Shown: positions 35,701 to 50,700, numbered from the stretch's first letter. The stretch is 64,000 nt of DNA from Gavia stellata (GCF_030936135.1 NC_082595.1:10516430-10580429); one strand, 5' to 3'. The notes: generated by a model not told the origin, from the sequence alone. A program made the numbers and translations.

Positions 35701-38700
35701 ACAGTGGAAGCATGATAAAGCTGAAAATGATGTCCATTTTAGCACCCATAATCTCATTGATTTCATCTGATTTAAGTAAAAATGAAATCAAATTTACAAG
35801 CTTATGATCTGAACCTGAAACAGTGGACAATTTATTTATGATACTATAAAGTTAAACATTACATACGGATTCCAGTGTTCTTTGGAGATCTTGTATAAAC
35901 TGCCAAACATAATTGGTAGAATTTTATCAATGTTCTCCTCAATCAGGCTAAGAATATATTCATTATTCCAGAAGTACAAAGCTCTTTCTGCAACCTGAAA
36001 CACAAAGTTTAGGGGTCAACAACCACAAAATAAATGACTACAAGTTATTTTTTTACACTTTTTTTTTTTACCTGAAAATGTGAACTTGACACACACTTGG
36101 ATATTTGCTTAAATAAAGGCTCTTCTATTTTTTTGAATTGCGTCGGTTCTATTACATCTAAGATTTCTTCAATTTCACCTAAAAACATTACCTGTTTGTG
36201 TAAAAGAAATGTATCAAAAAGCATGAGAATTGTTTGTTTCTGTTTACAATGGCAATATAAAACAAATACAGTTTATGCATTAGACATGAATCCTGCAAAG
36301 AACACTGTATGTAATCACAATGCATTAGACATCCACAGGTTTTTTGCAGCCTGAAAGAAGTCAATCATCATGTTCAGCTACCAGGTTACAGCTCTCATCT
36401 TTGACTTCTTCTTTTGTGTAATTGCTCTAAACACTTCACAGAACTGCTTCTGCAGAATATGGTTTTTTACAGTTAAAAACCCGCTAGAACATTTTACTTC
36501 TTTAAGAATGGCTGCAGAGGTTACCATTATCTGAGATCTCTAAAGTAGCTTTTGAAGTAATAAATAGTTAATTCCTGTTTTAAATTACAACCAGCAGAAC
36601 ACTAGGTAGGTGGCACAGAAAAATTTAACACCACTCACGCAAACAGGGACAACAGTGTTAAGGGACCCCACTTTTTTAAAGAGCTGTTGGGGGTGGGATC
36701 TGGTGGCATAAATCAAACTCCTGATTTTTAAACTCATTTTAACTACATAGAAGAAACCAGAAAAAATTAATTTCCCAAGACCATTTAAAGTTATTTTTAT
36801 ACTACAGAAAAAGAATACATATGCTTTGCCAGGCACTCACTTGCTATCTCAAATGCTAAGTGTGTGTCACATTGCAGATGACTACCTCCAACCTGGTATA
36901 TATCTATTAAAATACTTCTCACCTCAGAAAATTGTTTCTCTATACAGTATCTTAATTGTAATGCAACTTTTAATATAGTTTTAACATAGTAACACCATAG
37001 TAAGAACAGACATACAAAACAATTGCATTGAGTTGCATGACAGATGAGTGCCTCAAGAAGCTTCAATAACTGCAAGTTTTCTGCAAGATCTCTTGAAAAG
37101 CACAGCAGAGGTAAGGTAAATGAACCCGCCACACTAGATTTTGCATCACAGCAGATGCCAGACACAAGACAAAACCGACCTCTTTCTGACTGCAGGTTTT
37201 TGGCCAAAATTTGAGCAGTCCTCTGATTACCTATATTAAAAATACAAACAAGTTAAAGCAGAACAGGTTTCTATTGCATATTTGATAAGATTAAAAAAAA
37301 GTAATAGTTTGCTTTTCCTTATCCAGAGGTTCAATGAAAACAATACAGCTAAATGTAGTTCCACCAAAAAGAAATACAGCGCTGTCTCATTTAAATATTA
37401 AATCTTGTTTAGGTTATCAGAGTAATTTAGACACTTATCACTTCACAAGTCTTTGATTATCCGTTCACACTCTGCTCCCATCCCAGTACATACATTAACT
37501 GATAGGATGCTGATAACATCCAAGCATCACAAAATTAAGTTAACTCCCCATTACTGGATTTCCCAGAATTATTTTTGTCTTCTACTCAGCCATACTTCAG
37601 GGAGCACCTGTCTTGGCATCAAGCCTTGAAGCCCAAGAGCAAGCGGTATACGCTGACTGCACAAACAGGGCTACATGGAGGATTCCTGGCCTCCACCACT
37701 TCCCTTTTTTCTTCTAGAATTTGAAATGTTAAAGACTGGAAACTAAAAAAAGATATGAACTTAGAGAGAAAATATATTCCGGTATCTACACTGGAAACTA
37801 TCTTACACAAGACTGGAAAAAAACTTCAGCCAAACTTAATTTGAAAGTACGGCCCTGAAGAGGAAGGGGGGGTGGGGAGCACACAATGAACAAAGGATGA
37901 AGGCCTGTTTCCTAGGTACAAACATTTGACATGGCATCTAAATTACAGAATTAATGCTGGCTAAAAAAACCCCTCTAACTATGTTTTGGAAGCAGAAACA
38001 TTCTCAGAGCCTTATAAACTTCCATTCTGAGGAAAGGACCTCTATTTTTATGATACAACACCACTTAAATGATCATACCCAACTGTAAAACTTACTTAAC
38101 TGTTTGAATATTTCCCATATTTTATTTTTGCCATGTTGATTTTTTTCCCCCCAGCTTCCCAGCTGGCTGTTCTATTCACAGTTATGTGTACTATATCAGA
38201 AGTGACTTTCCAGAGAAAAAGTTAACATGATTTTAAGTGCCCACAAGTCTTCATCCTAGGATACACAAATATCCTGCTACTACAAAACTGAATGTCACTT
38301 CAAATGACACTGAGCAAATGCAGAAACCTCAGGCAGCTGGTAAAGTCCTATGCTCAAATTCACAAAAAGAAAGCCAGTTACAAGGAAAGAAGACATTCCT
38401 TATAGAGCCTCCACCATGCAGTTCTACCTAGCTGGCTGAAAGCTACAGACAACAAATACAAATGCCATCATCTGACACCTGATGAGGGAGCAGGAGGCCT
38501 GGATCAGCCCACACAGGTGACACCTTTGCCGCCTGGCCCACAGAGGCAGAGCTCCCTCCCTGATCAGCCAGTACTGACCTGGCCTCCTTGCTGCCTCCAC
38601 AGACACAGCAGAAGAGCTGGGGCAGATGGCATGGTGAGGGGGGAGGAGAAATTTTGAGCTCCCCCATTTCACTGCAGTTACCTGATCCAGCAGTCCTTTA

Positions 38701-41700
38701 CTCATCCACTTCTCCACACTCAAGGAGTCAGACTTGCATGAATTGATTACACTTACTTCTCTAGATTCACAATTTAAGTAGTCTGTGTAAATACATTTAA
38801 ATCTAGGGCCATTTTCTGTTAATTTGCTCATAACTGAATGACTCCATTATACACTATTGAGATTTTCCATTTTTAAAGAACAAGCCCGAGCATTTACAGG
38901 TACAATAGCTCATTCTGCTGACACCTTCCCTTCCCCCAGCACAATACAAGTAAGCCAAAAAATCTCAGACAAGCACATTTGCCAAGGAAAAGCTCTGAGA
39001 ACCTACCATCACCCCTAATTGGAGCATGAATTTACTGGTCTCGAAAGCATAAAATTGAGTTAGCTGGAAGAGTCCAGTTTCCAGCACTTGTTATTGTAAG
39101 TGTGTTGAATACACTTTGCTACACAGACTCATATTCTCAGCTTGGTAAAGAAGTAACATGTTCTGAGTATAGCAGTGCAAACATCAACAAGATACCTATT
39201 CTTTGCTCCTCAGAGAGAGTATCAGTTTGCAGCTTGACTATGCTTTCATATTAAAAAGCTGATACATGCATATTTATGTTCAAGGATTTTATTCAAAGAA
39301 ATATTCAACGTGAATGCAGATCTGAAATCCTGCTGCTCTTACTACACAAAACTTTTAAGATTAGTAATTCTCCCTGAGCTACAAAAGTCCCATAAAGTGA
39401 CTTACAACAGTAGGCACCTGCTAGAAAACTTATGTACAAGGACTGCATGTTTAGCCTTATTTCTTCAATGTAAAGGCCACTGCACTTAGCAGGGTTAGGT
39501 AACAAACTCTTCCTGTCAGCTTCGCAAACATCAGGACTGACCTAAGGCAGAGTACTGTAGTTACAAGAGCTTGGATTGAATGTCCTCTAAACTGACCCTG
39601 AGTGACAATTCCTGCCAGAAAAATAACGGTAAGGTACCCGTGAAGACAGCCTTCTGATGGAGTTCTTAAAAAATTACTTGACCTAAAGCCAAAAAAAATT
39701 CCAAATGCTATCTCATCAGTTGCCCCAAATTTTAACATCTACTTCTCAAGCATTTCAGAAAGTTTCTTAAAGCTTCACTTATCATCTTACTTTTACTCCT
39801 TTATAAAGCCAATTTTACAATATACTCAGAGTAATGACCAAAGCAAGCACAGGCAGCGACTCTGCAGTGAGTTCTTGTAAATTCTCCATTCTAAATTCAT
39901 TTTTACTGATTAAGAGGCAACCAGAATTGTATATACTGCAGTCCAGATGAAGTCTCAGAATTGCAGTATGGCACTCCTACTTCAAAAAGCCCTACCCTCT
40001 CGCTTCAAAGTTTGGGCTTGGATCCTGCATCACAGTTCTGTAAATTCGTATCAGGAAGTTCTGACTTTGTCACGTTGCCACTTCATTCAGTCTTGCAGGT
40101 TTTTATCTAATACTACACATTTTGTGCTCACATGTCAACTTTAACTGTCAAAATGCCTGGATTGTTTTATCACTTGGCTTAAGCAATTCTTTTCTCCTCG
40201 CCCTATCCAACAAAATAAGCTTATTGACCAGTGTAGCTGGCAACACTGCAGTACAGGGGGAAGGAAGATGCTTCAAGCAGACAAGCCAAGTTTATAGACA
40301 GTCAGGTCTACCACCTTCCACCACCTACAGAATAACTTGTCTTCTGATGAGGAACATCGATGCTTAAATGGCTATGCAGAAAACAAACATCCACTGAAAG
40401 ACTGGTGAAGATCTACATTGTTTCCACAAAGCTGTTTATCTTTTCTCTTTATAGAAAAATATAGATTTTGCATAAGCTTTTCATTTTTCTGTCACAAAAA
40501 GGGTTAAGTATTTAAATATCAACATACCCCTAACAGAAAGATTTCTGATTGGCCAACCAAAACCAGTTTCTGTTCTAGCTGGTCTGTCCTCAGTCTGTGT
40601 CCCCACGAGCTGCTACACTGCCCTAAGCCTGCATTCTTCTTTATGGGCATTGCCAAAAACCTTGCATGAAGCACTGCAAACCCCTTTTTAGCTGAGCTGT
40701 CAATACGTATCATGGGAGATTCAGTCTGGCAAAAGCCACTGATGCCTGAAGCACCTGTATTATAACTGCCAAGAGGCACCCCAGGAACTGAAGAGACAGA
40801 TCAAACATCGCATTTGCAATTTCAGAGTTCTTTCTGTCTAAATAAAGTGTTGTTATTCTTTCCAACTTTTATTTTGGGATTGTTTATTCCCTAAAATATT
40901 TCAACTTTATGCAGTGGCTAGGCACAAGCCATCAGCACCAAAAATATCGAAATGTTAGTTCTTACCAGGATGGAATAGAGTTGTTACATGCTTTCTCATA
41001 TGAGGTAATTTGCATAATATCAGTGGTTCAAACTTTTATTTAAATTTGTGCTCTATCTCGGTCACAGGCCAAGAGATGACTGCCCTTCCAAACCCAGAAT
41101 TTTCTTAACAACTGTTCTAGATTTAATTTTATTTCCCCCCCCCAAAAAAAAACACCTGTGGATCATTAAGATAACACTGCTATACAATTCTAACAAGTTA
41201 CACTTAAATATTTAGTTGAAATTAAAAACAGAAAAACATTCAACTGAAAAACACTTACAGGCTCTGTTAAAGTTGTATCTTTTTCCAGGAACTGTACAAC
41301 ACAATAGGCGAGCTAGAATGTAAGTCATATGATTATTTAGTTTAAACAGACAGTTTAGACATTGCAGCATAACTAAGTATCACAACTTATAATGGAAGCA
41401 CTTTAGACTGGGGGGGGTGGGGGTGAGGGAGGAGGGAACGATGACAACACCCCTACACAGCCATTTTAAATTCCTCCAAACTAAACAAAACAGCAATTAA
41501 AGCAGCGAGATATACAGGCCTGCTCTATCTTACAAAAACTCCCTGCATACCAAAAATATTGTTTTTTTCATCCTAGAAGAAAATTACTTTTAAGCTTGAC
41601 AGATATTTCCCTAACTCAGATCCAGTATCCAGACAGATTTTTCTCAACATCAATTCCTGTATTAACATTACAAATCTATCACAGAATCACAGAATTACAA

Positions 41701-44700
41701 ATCTATCATTTTCAAACATCTGTACTGGGGTAAAAAAAGGTGATACTTTCAATCAAAAAAAGTTTTAAAATGGGTTTGACTGAGCAGACACTGCTTAAGT
41801 ACTAGACATCTGCAGCACACAACATTCAGTGGTAAGATTACAGGTGAAAGAATTTTCACATATTACATGGCCACAAGAGATCAGGCAGCATCTGTCCAGC
41901 TGGGTATCCTGTCCCCAGCAACGGCCAACAACAAATGCCTGCGGGAGAGCGTATGAAGTGGGAGAAGCATAATGCGATTAAGTCACCAGCATGCTCTCCC
42001 AGCTTCTAGTCATTTCTGTCCAGGGGTCTTCTCAGGCCAAAGTGTGATATTATATGTTGTATAATTACTTACTGTTTAGTTACTTAGCACATAGTTAATA
42101 ACTAAACCACCATACCTCTGCACAGTACAGAAACCATACAATAATCCTATTACTAAAGTAGTTACAAGCCGAGATTCCATTAAGACTGATCTTAAGAAGT
42201 CACATTATTTTTCATCTCACGATATAAAGCAAACAAAAAATTATTTACATGCATTACATGTACACTTCAATACTTAAGATGCTTGAATTCAAGCATTACC
42301 TTTCCTTTTTTTTTTTTTTAACTTTGTTATCCTAAAGCAGATAATTACAATGCTGTAATTACAAGTCTAATTTATTTCTTTCACCCTTAGGCTAAGGATG
42401 TATACATGTAGATTAAAAAAAAAAGTCACACATTAATCTCATAAAATCCCATTATATGTATATTGTACAGTAATGTTTTATTGTTCAAAGAAAAAAGACT
42501 GAAACTTAATTCAGCTTTAAGGCTTTAACTTTTCAGGGTAGGCTAAACTTGTACTGTAGCAACAAAGCAACTAGGCCACTCTTGATTGCAAAGCAGATTT
42601 AATGCTTGTTTATACCTTCAGGATAATACGAAACCAGAAACACACAGTGCTGAAACTGCACATGACACTAGTGGTTTATGAAGGGATAGATGAGTAGCCT
42701 GGTCAGCAAACCAAATGCTACTTTCAGGTACACAGTACAGCTGAATTAATAGGATCCTTTCAGGTACTGATGAACCGGATTAAACATATCATAGAAAAAA
42801 AGGATAGCTTGCTGTACTGATCTACCAGTGAGAATACCTTTGGCAAGTGGCTGGTCCCTTTCATATCACTGACTTACGCCATGGAGCAGCCTATTGCATA
42901 GGAATAAACCACAGAGACAAGTGATTTAATTAAATTAAAACTATATGAGAATTAGGAATTATCCGAGTTCTTGACTTGATCCTGTTTGTAGGCTATATAG
43001 TCATAATAATTTCACTTCAATTAGAAACTCATTTCCTTGTATCTTTAGTCTGTAAGGAGCTGTACTGGTGAGCTAAGTTAACAAAGCAAGTTTTTAATTA
43101 GCCACAGAAGAATTACTTGCAAGTTTGCATCAAATGTATTCAATACTCAAGTGCCATATGTCTGGAAAGGATATACATTATTCCTCAAATAAAACGCTGA
43201 ACATCTGTGCAAAGTGTAAGAATGGAAGTCAAATGAAGAACTAAAGCATTCTGACAGCGTGTCATGGATCTACATAATTTCTAACTGATCCAGAGAGCTA
43301 CTATTTATATCCAACATTCTCCTCCCCTCCCCGTCACTGGAATGGTTTTAGAAATAAAAAAGCTTCTGAAGTAAGTACCTGGCCATATTCAAGGTTCTTT
43401 ATACACGGCATTTAGGTTACATAAAGGAAGTGATAACAGAACAAGGTCCTGGGATTAAATGAAGCTTAAAGTGTGACAAGGCTAGCAAGCAAAAATGCTT
43501 CCCACTTCAGTTGACATGACTTTGACTCGCTGTTATATTCTTTCACTTAATATATGCTAAATAGTATCTCAAAGTTAACATTTAGACATAAGATCTGCAA
43601 GATCTTTAAAAAAACTGACTGAATTTGCAAATATTTTGGAATATTGATATTACAACACATACTGCTTTAAATTTCATTTGTTTCAAATGCAAATACAAAA
43701 AACCCCCACCACTCTTAAAAATAGGCAAAAGCTTACCTGTGCATGAAACAAAGCTAATCCCTTTGCAGTATGCATGGGAATCAGAACTTTCATAAGGAAC
43801 TGTTTGTGTTCTGCTTTCAGTGGCAGTGCAAAACCATTGATAATACTGAAAACATGAATAAGCAGGATTTATTTTTATTAAAAAAATATTTTTTTTCCTA
43901 GCAAGTCAAGAATTTCTGCAAATTCAAGAGACACTCCATTTCTGATTCAATTTCTAAACCTGACTATTCTGAAGCCATGAAATAGCTCTACATATGTACA
44001 ACCTTTAAAGTGTTGGTATCATGCGAGTTTAGACTCTTGGTAGGAATACCAGAGAACCATAGTACAAGTCAAATAATACTCATCTAATGAGCTGGAGTAT
44101 TTTTATAGTGACCTCCATTAAGTAAAATCATGTACACAGTAAGTCTTGCTGCCAAATTGTAAAGCTTAGACAGATGCATCAGGAAGCTGATCTATTTCAC
44201 CCACAATCACTAGCAACTTGCAGAGAAGAAAATAGCACACATTTTTTAACTATTAACAGTGCAGTTTGAACACTTGTTTTGAGATTGTTGAACAACCTTT
44301 CCCTCCAAAAACAAAGTTAAAAAGTTGTCTCATTGATTCAGTAATCTAATTTTTAAGAGCTGATGAGTTGTAGGACAGACAAAAGTCTTTCAGGAAGAGG
44401 CTGGAGTTCCCCCTCCCCCTACATTTTAAATAAACCTGAGAAAATAATGGTATCCCTTTCACTTGGTTTTCATGAAAACTTGTTCCACAATAGTTTCACA
44501 ATGTTTGTATTTTCAGTTAGACCAGTAATATTCATAAAATTTTCTACTGTGAAATATACGTGACAGTTGTGGAAAAAACAGTAAAATACTACCACAAAAA
44601 CCTTCAAAGTTAAAAATTAAATTAGTGAAATAATGTCAAAAAAGATAACTAAAAACCTTACACTAAACAAGGCTTTCCTGAACAGAATTTAAAGAAAACC

Positions 44701-47700
44701 AGCCTGCTGAAGATTAAAGCATTTCATTCAGCATGAGAGTAAAGTTAACATTCATTTACTGAATCAAAGAACAAGTCATCTATCAAATACAAGATAAGCA
44801 AGAGTAGATATTCCTGACAAACAAGGACCCTTGAGAAATATTTTTCCAGTCATCTTTAAAACTTGCACCAAATAATTTATACTCTATATCCTAATTTGAT
44901 ATTCACATGGTAACCCAGACAGTATTAGATTATATCAGTGACTGCACTTCATCACTTGTTACTGTAATAATTCTCTTCCCCCACCTCCATTCCCAAAGCA
45001 AGAAAGCTGAAGCAAACACCCACAATAACATTTTATATTTTTTCTGTATGGGATCAAACTTACCTTCCTAATATCTCAAGGAGTTCAGCAACACCATTGA
45101 AGTGCTCTGTTTCATATATAAACCTGTTACGAAAAAAGACAACCATCAAAAATTGAAACAGAGGATCAGAGATTCCAAAGAAATTACCTTTAATAAGCTT
45201 CAAATATTTGAAAGCCAGGTCACAGACCAAAACCAGGTCTTTTATTTCAAGAATAAATCATTGCAGACCCAGACCATGAAGGCAAGATAAAAATATTCCT
45301 CAGCCTAGTCACACGCACACATATACACAGCATACCTGAGGAAAATGTTGTTAATTTGTTTCCTGATGAATGCTCTTAAACCAAGGAATTTTCCATAAAT
45401 TCGATGAAGAACTGTCTTTAGGAAATCACGTTCTCGTGGGTCTTCACTATCAAAGAGCTCCAATAACTTTAAAAATTAAATTGAAATGTGTTACTTTGAA
45501 AGACTTAAATTTTGCTACATTACTAAATGATTTGAGTTTTATTTTTAATTTACAAGTTTACATTAGAAAAATTAGAATCAGTTTCACCAAAAATTTTGTT
45601 TGTATGTCAATATTGTATTTTCAAAATTAGATTTTTAATAAAGCTGATTATTTTTTAAAAATAATAAACCCAGCAGCTTCACTCCCTTCAAAAGTCTGTA
45701 TACAACAGACATCAAAGCCACTCCAACAACTATTACACTATCAAAATAAAAATGAAATTGTAAGAATGAGATTGTAAGAATGAGAGGTAAGTGGTTTACA
45801 CTTGGTCTTTAAGAAAGTGGAATGAATCAAATCTATGTCAGATATTTACAATTTCTTAATTAAAATCCTGTGCTGCTCCTCTCAAAAAGCTACTTGTGTC
45901 TTAAAGGTTAAGCAAAAGCATTCCTATACAAGAAATTTCACAATTAATATGGAGGGGGTCATAAACTAAGCAAAAGATATGTAATTATTAACTGATTCTC
46001 TGCTAATACAGACTAAATGCCACAATAAGCTAGCAAGATTTTCCACTTTTTTTCTTGTAGAAAGTTTTCCAAGGATACAGAAAAGACCATGCTCACTTGA
46101 AGACATCAAAAGATATTCCAATCTCATTACAGACCATTATTTTAGGGGTTTTTTTCCCTGCAAGTACAAATAAGAGCATATTCAGAAAGGCTAACTGCAC
46201 TAAACAAGTCTGTAACTTAGCTCAAGCAGTCACTACAGTTTTCTGCTCAGTCCAGGTCTGTGAGCTTAGGTACGTCTACACCAAGCAGTGTAAGGAACTG
46301 GAAACAGCTGTTCAGGAACTTTTTTCAGGCTCATTTCATTTTTATATTTAGAAGGAATTTCTCAGGGTCACTATTCCACTTTTTTTTCCATATATAGCTA
46401 GCTGTTCATTGCATTGTCTTTCTTGCATTCTAGAGAAAGATCAAGTAAAATGTCAGGAATTGAAACACTGCAACATGGCTCATAAGAATCATGGGTCAAT
46501 TAATAAATTGGATACCCATGGCCAATAGTTCAGCAGCAGCTTCAGGCCTAAATTTTGTGGGAAAGTTGAATAACCAAAGAATGAAACACCTATAAACAAG
46601 AACAGTAAAACCAAACAAGTGGAAATTAAATGCAGCCACTGAAGGTGGGGAGGGAAAGTGTCCATCTATGTTTTTACTTTTCACTGCTGTACTGTGATGG
46701 CCTGCCAGCACTCACTCTTCAGATACTGAACTTTTCCTTGACAAACAAGTATTTTGACACGGTAAAAAAAATCCCCACTGAGTTAACCTTAGACAAAAAT
46801 TGTTATGGTCTTCTACAGCCTAATTCCTTGAGAAGTTATATTTAATATGAAATCTCACTTCACTTTCTTGCTCATAGTTACTTTGCATGGTGAAGCATGA
46901 TTTTCCTATGTACTTTCTTACTTGATTTTCCTTCTGTGGCTAACACACAACAGTAAAAAGAATGACACTATCTCGTCACAAGTTAGCAGACGTTGGAACA
47001 CATTCTATGTACAGTAAGTACATGAACTTTTTACAGGAAAAACATGTGCTGTAAGTTTTCCCATGATAAATCTATGAAAAAACAAACATAAAAAGCACTA
47101 CAAAAATTTAATTAGTACATTGTTGATTTGACCAGAAGTTACAAATCATTAAAAACACAACTTGTATTTACAAATTACAAATATCTTGCATTGCAAAGCA
47201 CTGAGGTTGGTATCTGAAAACAAAGTGTTTCTGAAGTTACTAATTACATATAGCCTGTGTGGTATGATGTGCTGTTTATTTAGTGTTTCACAGAAACCAC
47301 TGTTGGAACAACTAAAATTTAACCCTGTGTCAACATGAAAGCTTTAATATTCTCCTTAGCTGTACAGTCATCTGGTAAGTTAAGCTTGAGAGGTGATCTT
47401 TAAATCTGTGGGTGGGAAAACTCTCTACTTACCTGCTGTACAAATTTCTGGTCAATATATCGCTTTGCAATGCTAGGCTGAAAATCCGGGCTCTCCAAAA
47501 ACCTCAGGAAAAATTCATACACCAACTACAAACATTGAAATGAAAATTATGAAGTTAGTAAGTACACCATAACACAGATCTCAGCTCTGCCACCACCACA
47601 AAGTCAGTGGGACTGTTCACATGCTTGAAAGGTACAAGAGGAAACTGAAGCATAACACATCACTGCTTAATCACAGCCTCTACCAGAATTTATTGAAAGA

Positions 47701-50700
47701 ATTACAGTAAGTATCAAGAACACACTAATTCCCAGAACAGTCAAAGCTTAATAATCTACTGAAAATATAACTATTACACAAAAAACAAGTACTATTACAT
47801 ATATTAACACTTTCTACTACATTAAGAATTTATTATGTAAAAATAAGTTACCAAACACTTATCAACACTGAGGCTAAAATTAAGTGCTCTAACATCAAAA
47901 TACCTTAAACAGATGAAGAAAAATCTGCTAACTAAGTGTTCCTGAAATTAAGTTTCAGCTGCAAGCTCCAAAAATGAAGAGAAGTCATATTAAATCATAG
48001 AATCATTTAGATTGGAAAAGACCTTTAAGATCATTAAGTCCAACCGTTAACCTAACACTGCCAAGTCCACCACTAAACCATGTCCCTAAGCACCTTATCC
48101 ACATGTCTTTTAAAAACCTCCAGGGATGGTGACTCAACCACCTCCCTGGGCAGCCTGGTCCAATGTCTGACAACCCTTGCAGTGAAGAAATTTTTCCTAA
48201 TATCCAGCCTAAAAAAATATAGTGCAGGGGATGAGCCTCACCCTGGGAAAACCACCTGCATGATCATGGTGTCTCCCCTGCCAGGTAAGCCGAATGAATA
48301 CGCAGAAACTTAAGAGTTTGGCTTAACATTAGGTTTCTATATCCTGGACACCCAATTCAAACAACAGGACCCTCTGCAGATTTATCTTCAACATCCTTTA
48401 TATTTTGTAGTATATTATTTCTACTGAGTTCAAGTCCTCATTTGCTATGATCCCACAATGCCCACAGATGGAAAACCAGACACGAGATAGAGCTAGTGAG
48501 GGCTTGAGGTAGCAGAGTGAGGCATGAAGAAGCCAGAGCACAAGTCCCATATTTTGGAGTTCATCAGAAGTCAAAGACACAAAATACTGTACTTTCATAG
48601 CAATGGCAGATTTATAAAATACACAGAAGGCATCTCTTAACTAAGACAGAATTGAGAGGAAAGTTGTCTTACGTTTAGATACATTCAGGCCTGCTTATGT
48701 TCTCAACACCTATTTCTTAACTCCATGTTAGTTAAACAACTGATTAGTAATAATACTAAGATGCAATTTAGATACATAAAAGACATCACTGACTGGACTT
48801 CTAAATAAAACCCACACAGAGCTGTGGCCATACTCACAGGCATGTAGTTCAACTATTACCACTATTAATACTTATTAAACTGACAGACAACACCTGAGTA
48901 ATTCATAATTATAATTATGAAGTTTACTTGAGAGAAGTGCTTGACAATAATTACTTTTTATCTAGAACATTTGAGATGACAGTTACTTACGCATAGCTTC
49001 AAGGAGGGTATGCTGTATCTGCAAAGCAGAAGCTCAGAAACACAAGTTCCCCTTCACTTTTTCCTTCCCCACTGACAGACTGTAATAAGAGCTTTTCGCT
49101 TTTCCTATCAGCAGTTTAAATGTATACAAATTTCATGTACCAGAACTGTCTTAAAACCTAAGCTTCCCTGTACTGCCTTAGTTTGTCTTCTTGTGCATAA
49201 ACACAAAAGCACACAGTTGCACAATAGACAACATAGGACAGACTTTTTAAAAGCTTGGTAATAAACAATCCAATAATGTATTTTTAAATATTACCATACT
49301 CAATCCTCTGTCTTAGAAAGAGATGAACCATGGCTGTTTAATATTTTCATCAGTGACATAGACAGTGGGGCCAAGTGCGCCCTCAGCAAGTTTGTAGATG
49401 GCACCAAGCTGAATGGTGTGGTTGACATGCCTGAAGGACAGGATGCCATCCCAAGGGACCTGGACAAGCTCAGGAAGTGGGCCCATGTGAACCTCATGAG
49501 GTTCAACAAGGCCACGTGCAAGATCCTGCACCTGGGTCAGGGCAGGCCCCAGTATCAATACAGGCTGGGAGATGAAGGGATTGAGAGCAGCCCTGAGGAG
49601 AAGGACTTTGGGGTACTGGTGGATGAAAAGCTGGACATGAGCTGGCAATGTGCACTCACAGCCCAGAAAGCCAACTGTATCCTGGGCTGCATCAAAACAA
49701 GCGTGGCCAGCATGCTGAGAGAGGTGATTCTGCCCCTCTACTCCACTCTGGTGAGACCCCACTGGGGGTACTATGTCAGCTCTGGAGTCCTCAGTACAAG
49801 AAAGACCTGTTGGAGCAGCCCAGAGGAGGGCCACAAAAATGATCAGAGGGATGGAGCACCTCTCCTATGAGAACAGGCTGAGAGAGTTGGGGCTGTTCAG
49901 CCTGGAGAAGAGAAGGCTCCAGGGATACCTTATTGTGGCCTTTTAGTACTTAAAGGGGGCTTATAAAAAAAGAATAGGGACAGATGTTTTAGCAGGGCCT
50001 GTAGCAATAGGACAAGGGGCAATGTTTTTAAACTAAAAGCAGGTAGATTCAGGCTAGATATAAGGAAGAAATTTTTTTACAGTGAGGGTGGTGAAACACT
50101 GGAACAAGTTGCCCAGAGAAGTGGTAGATGCCCCATCCCTGGAAACATTCAAGTTGAGGTTGGATGAGGCTTTGGGCAACCTGATTCAGTTGAAGATGTC
50201 CCTGCTCATTGCAGGGCAGGTGGACTAGGTGCTCTTTAAAGGTCCCTTCCAAGCCAATCCATTCTATGATTTGCTGATCTTTTTCAAGCTACAAACTAGA
50301 TAAATTTGTTAGTGGTTTGTATTGAAATGGGAAATAGATGGCTGGAGGGAGGTTATTAGCACAGCTTCATAGGGATTAATTTTGGAATTAAGTTTCATTA
50401 AGTATTTCTGTAATAAATTCCTATATTAAGTATTTCTGTCAGTGACCACAACAAAGAACAGTCATGTGTGATAACTGCTTTAGACAATGATACAATATTT
50501 GAAGCTACCACCAAGAAAAAAGAAAAAGAAAATTAAGAAAGAAGTACGTCAAGTTATCAATAAGAAAGGACAAGTTGACCCTGAAGGCCTGGAGTAATAA
50601 ATACAGGATGAAACTCAAGAATTGCAAAGTTACAGTTAGAGATCCAAGAAAAAGCTCTGCTAAGCATCTGCAAGCCTTTAAGCTGAGAAAGGGTTAACCA

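Larger units (their letters stand above)
41313..43736 (-). other. PPP2R5A: PPP2R5A intron 7
   Basis: Contains a G-rich tract at 41410-41436, a 12-bp insert between 15-bp direct repeats at 41667-41708, and AT-rich sequence. No gene. Confidence 0.85.

Noticed and set aside
36797..37207. 136-codon minus-strand frame overlapping PPP2R5A exon 9
   Set aside because: It is out of frame with the conserved exon 9 peptide and runs into the intron.
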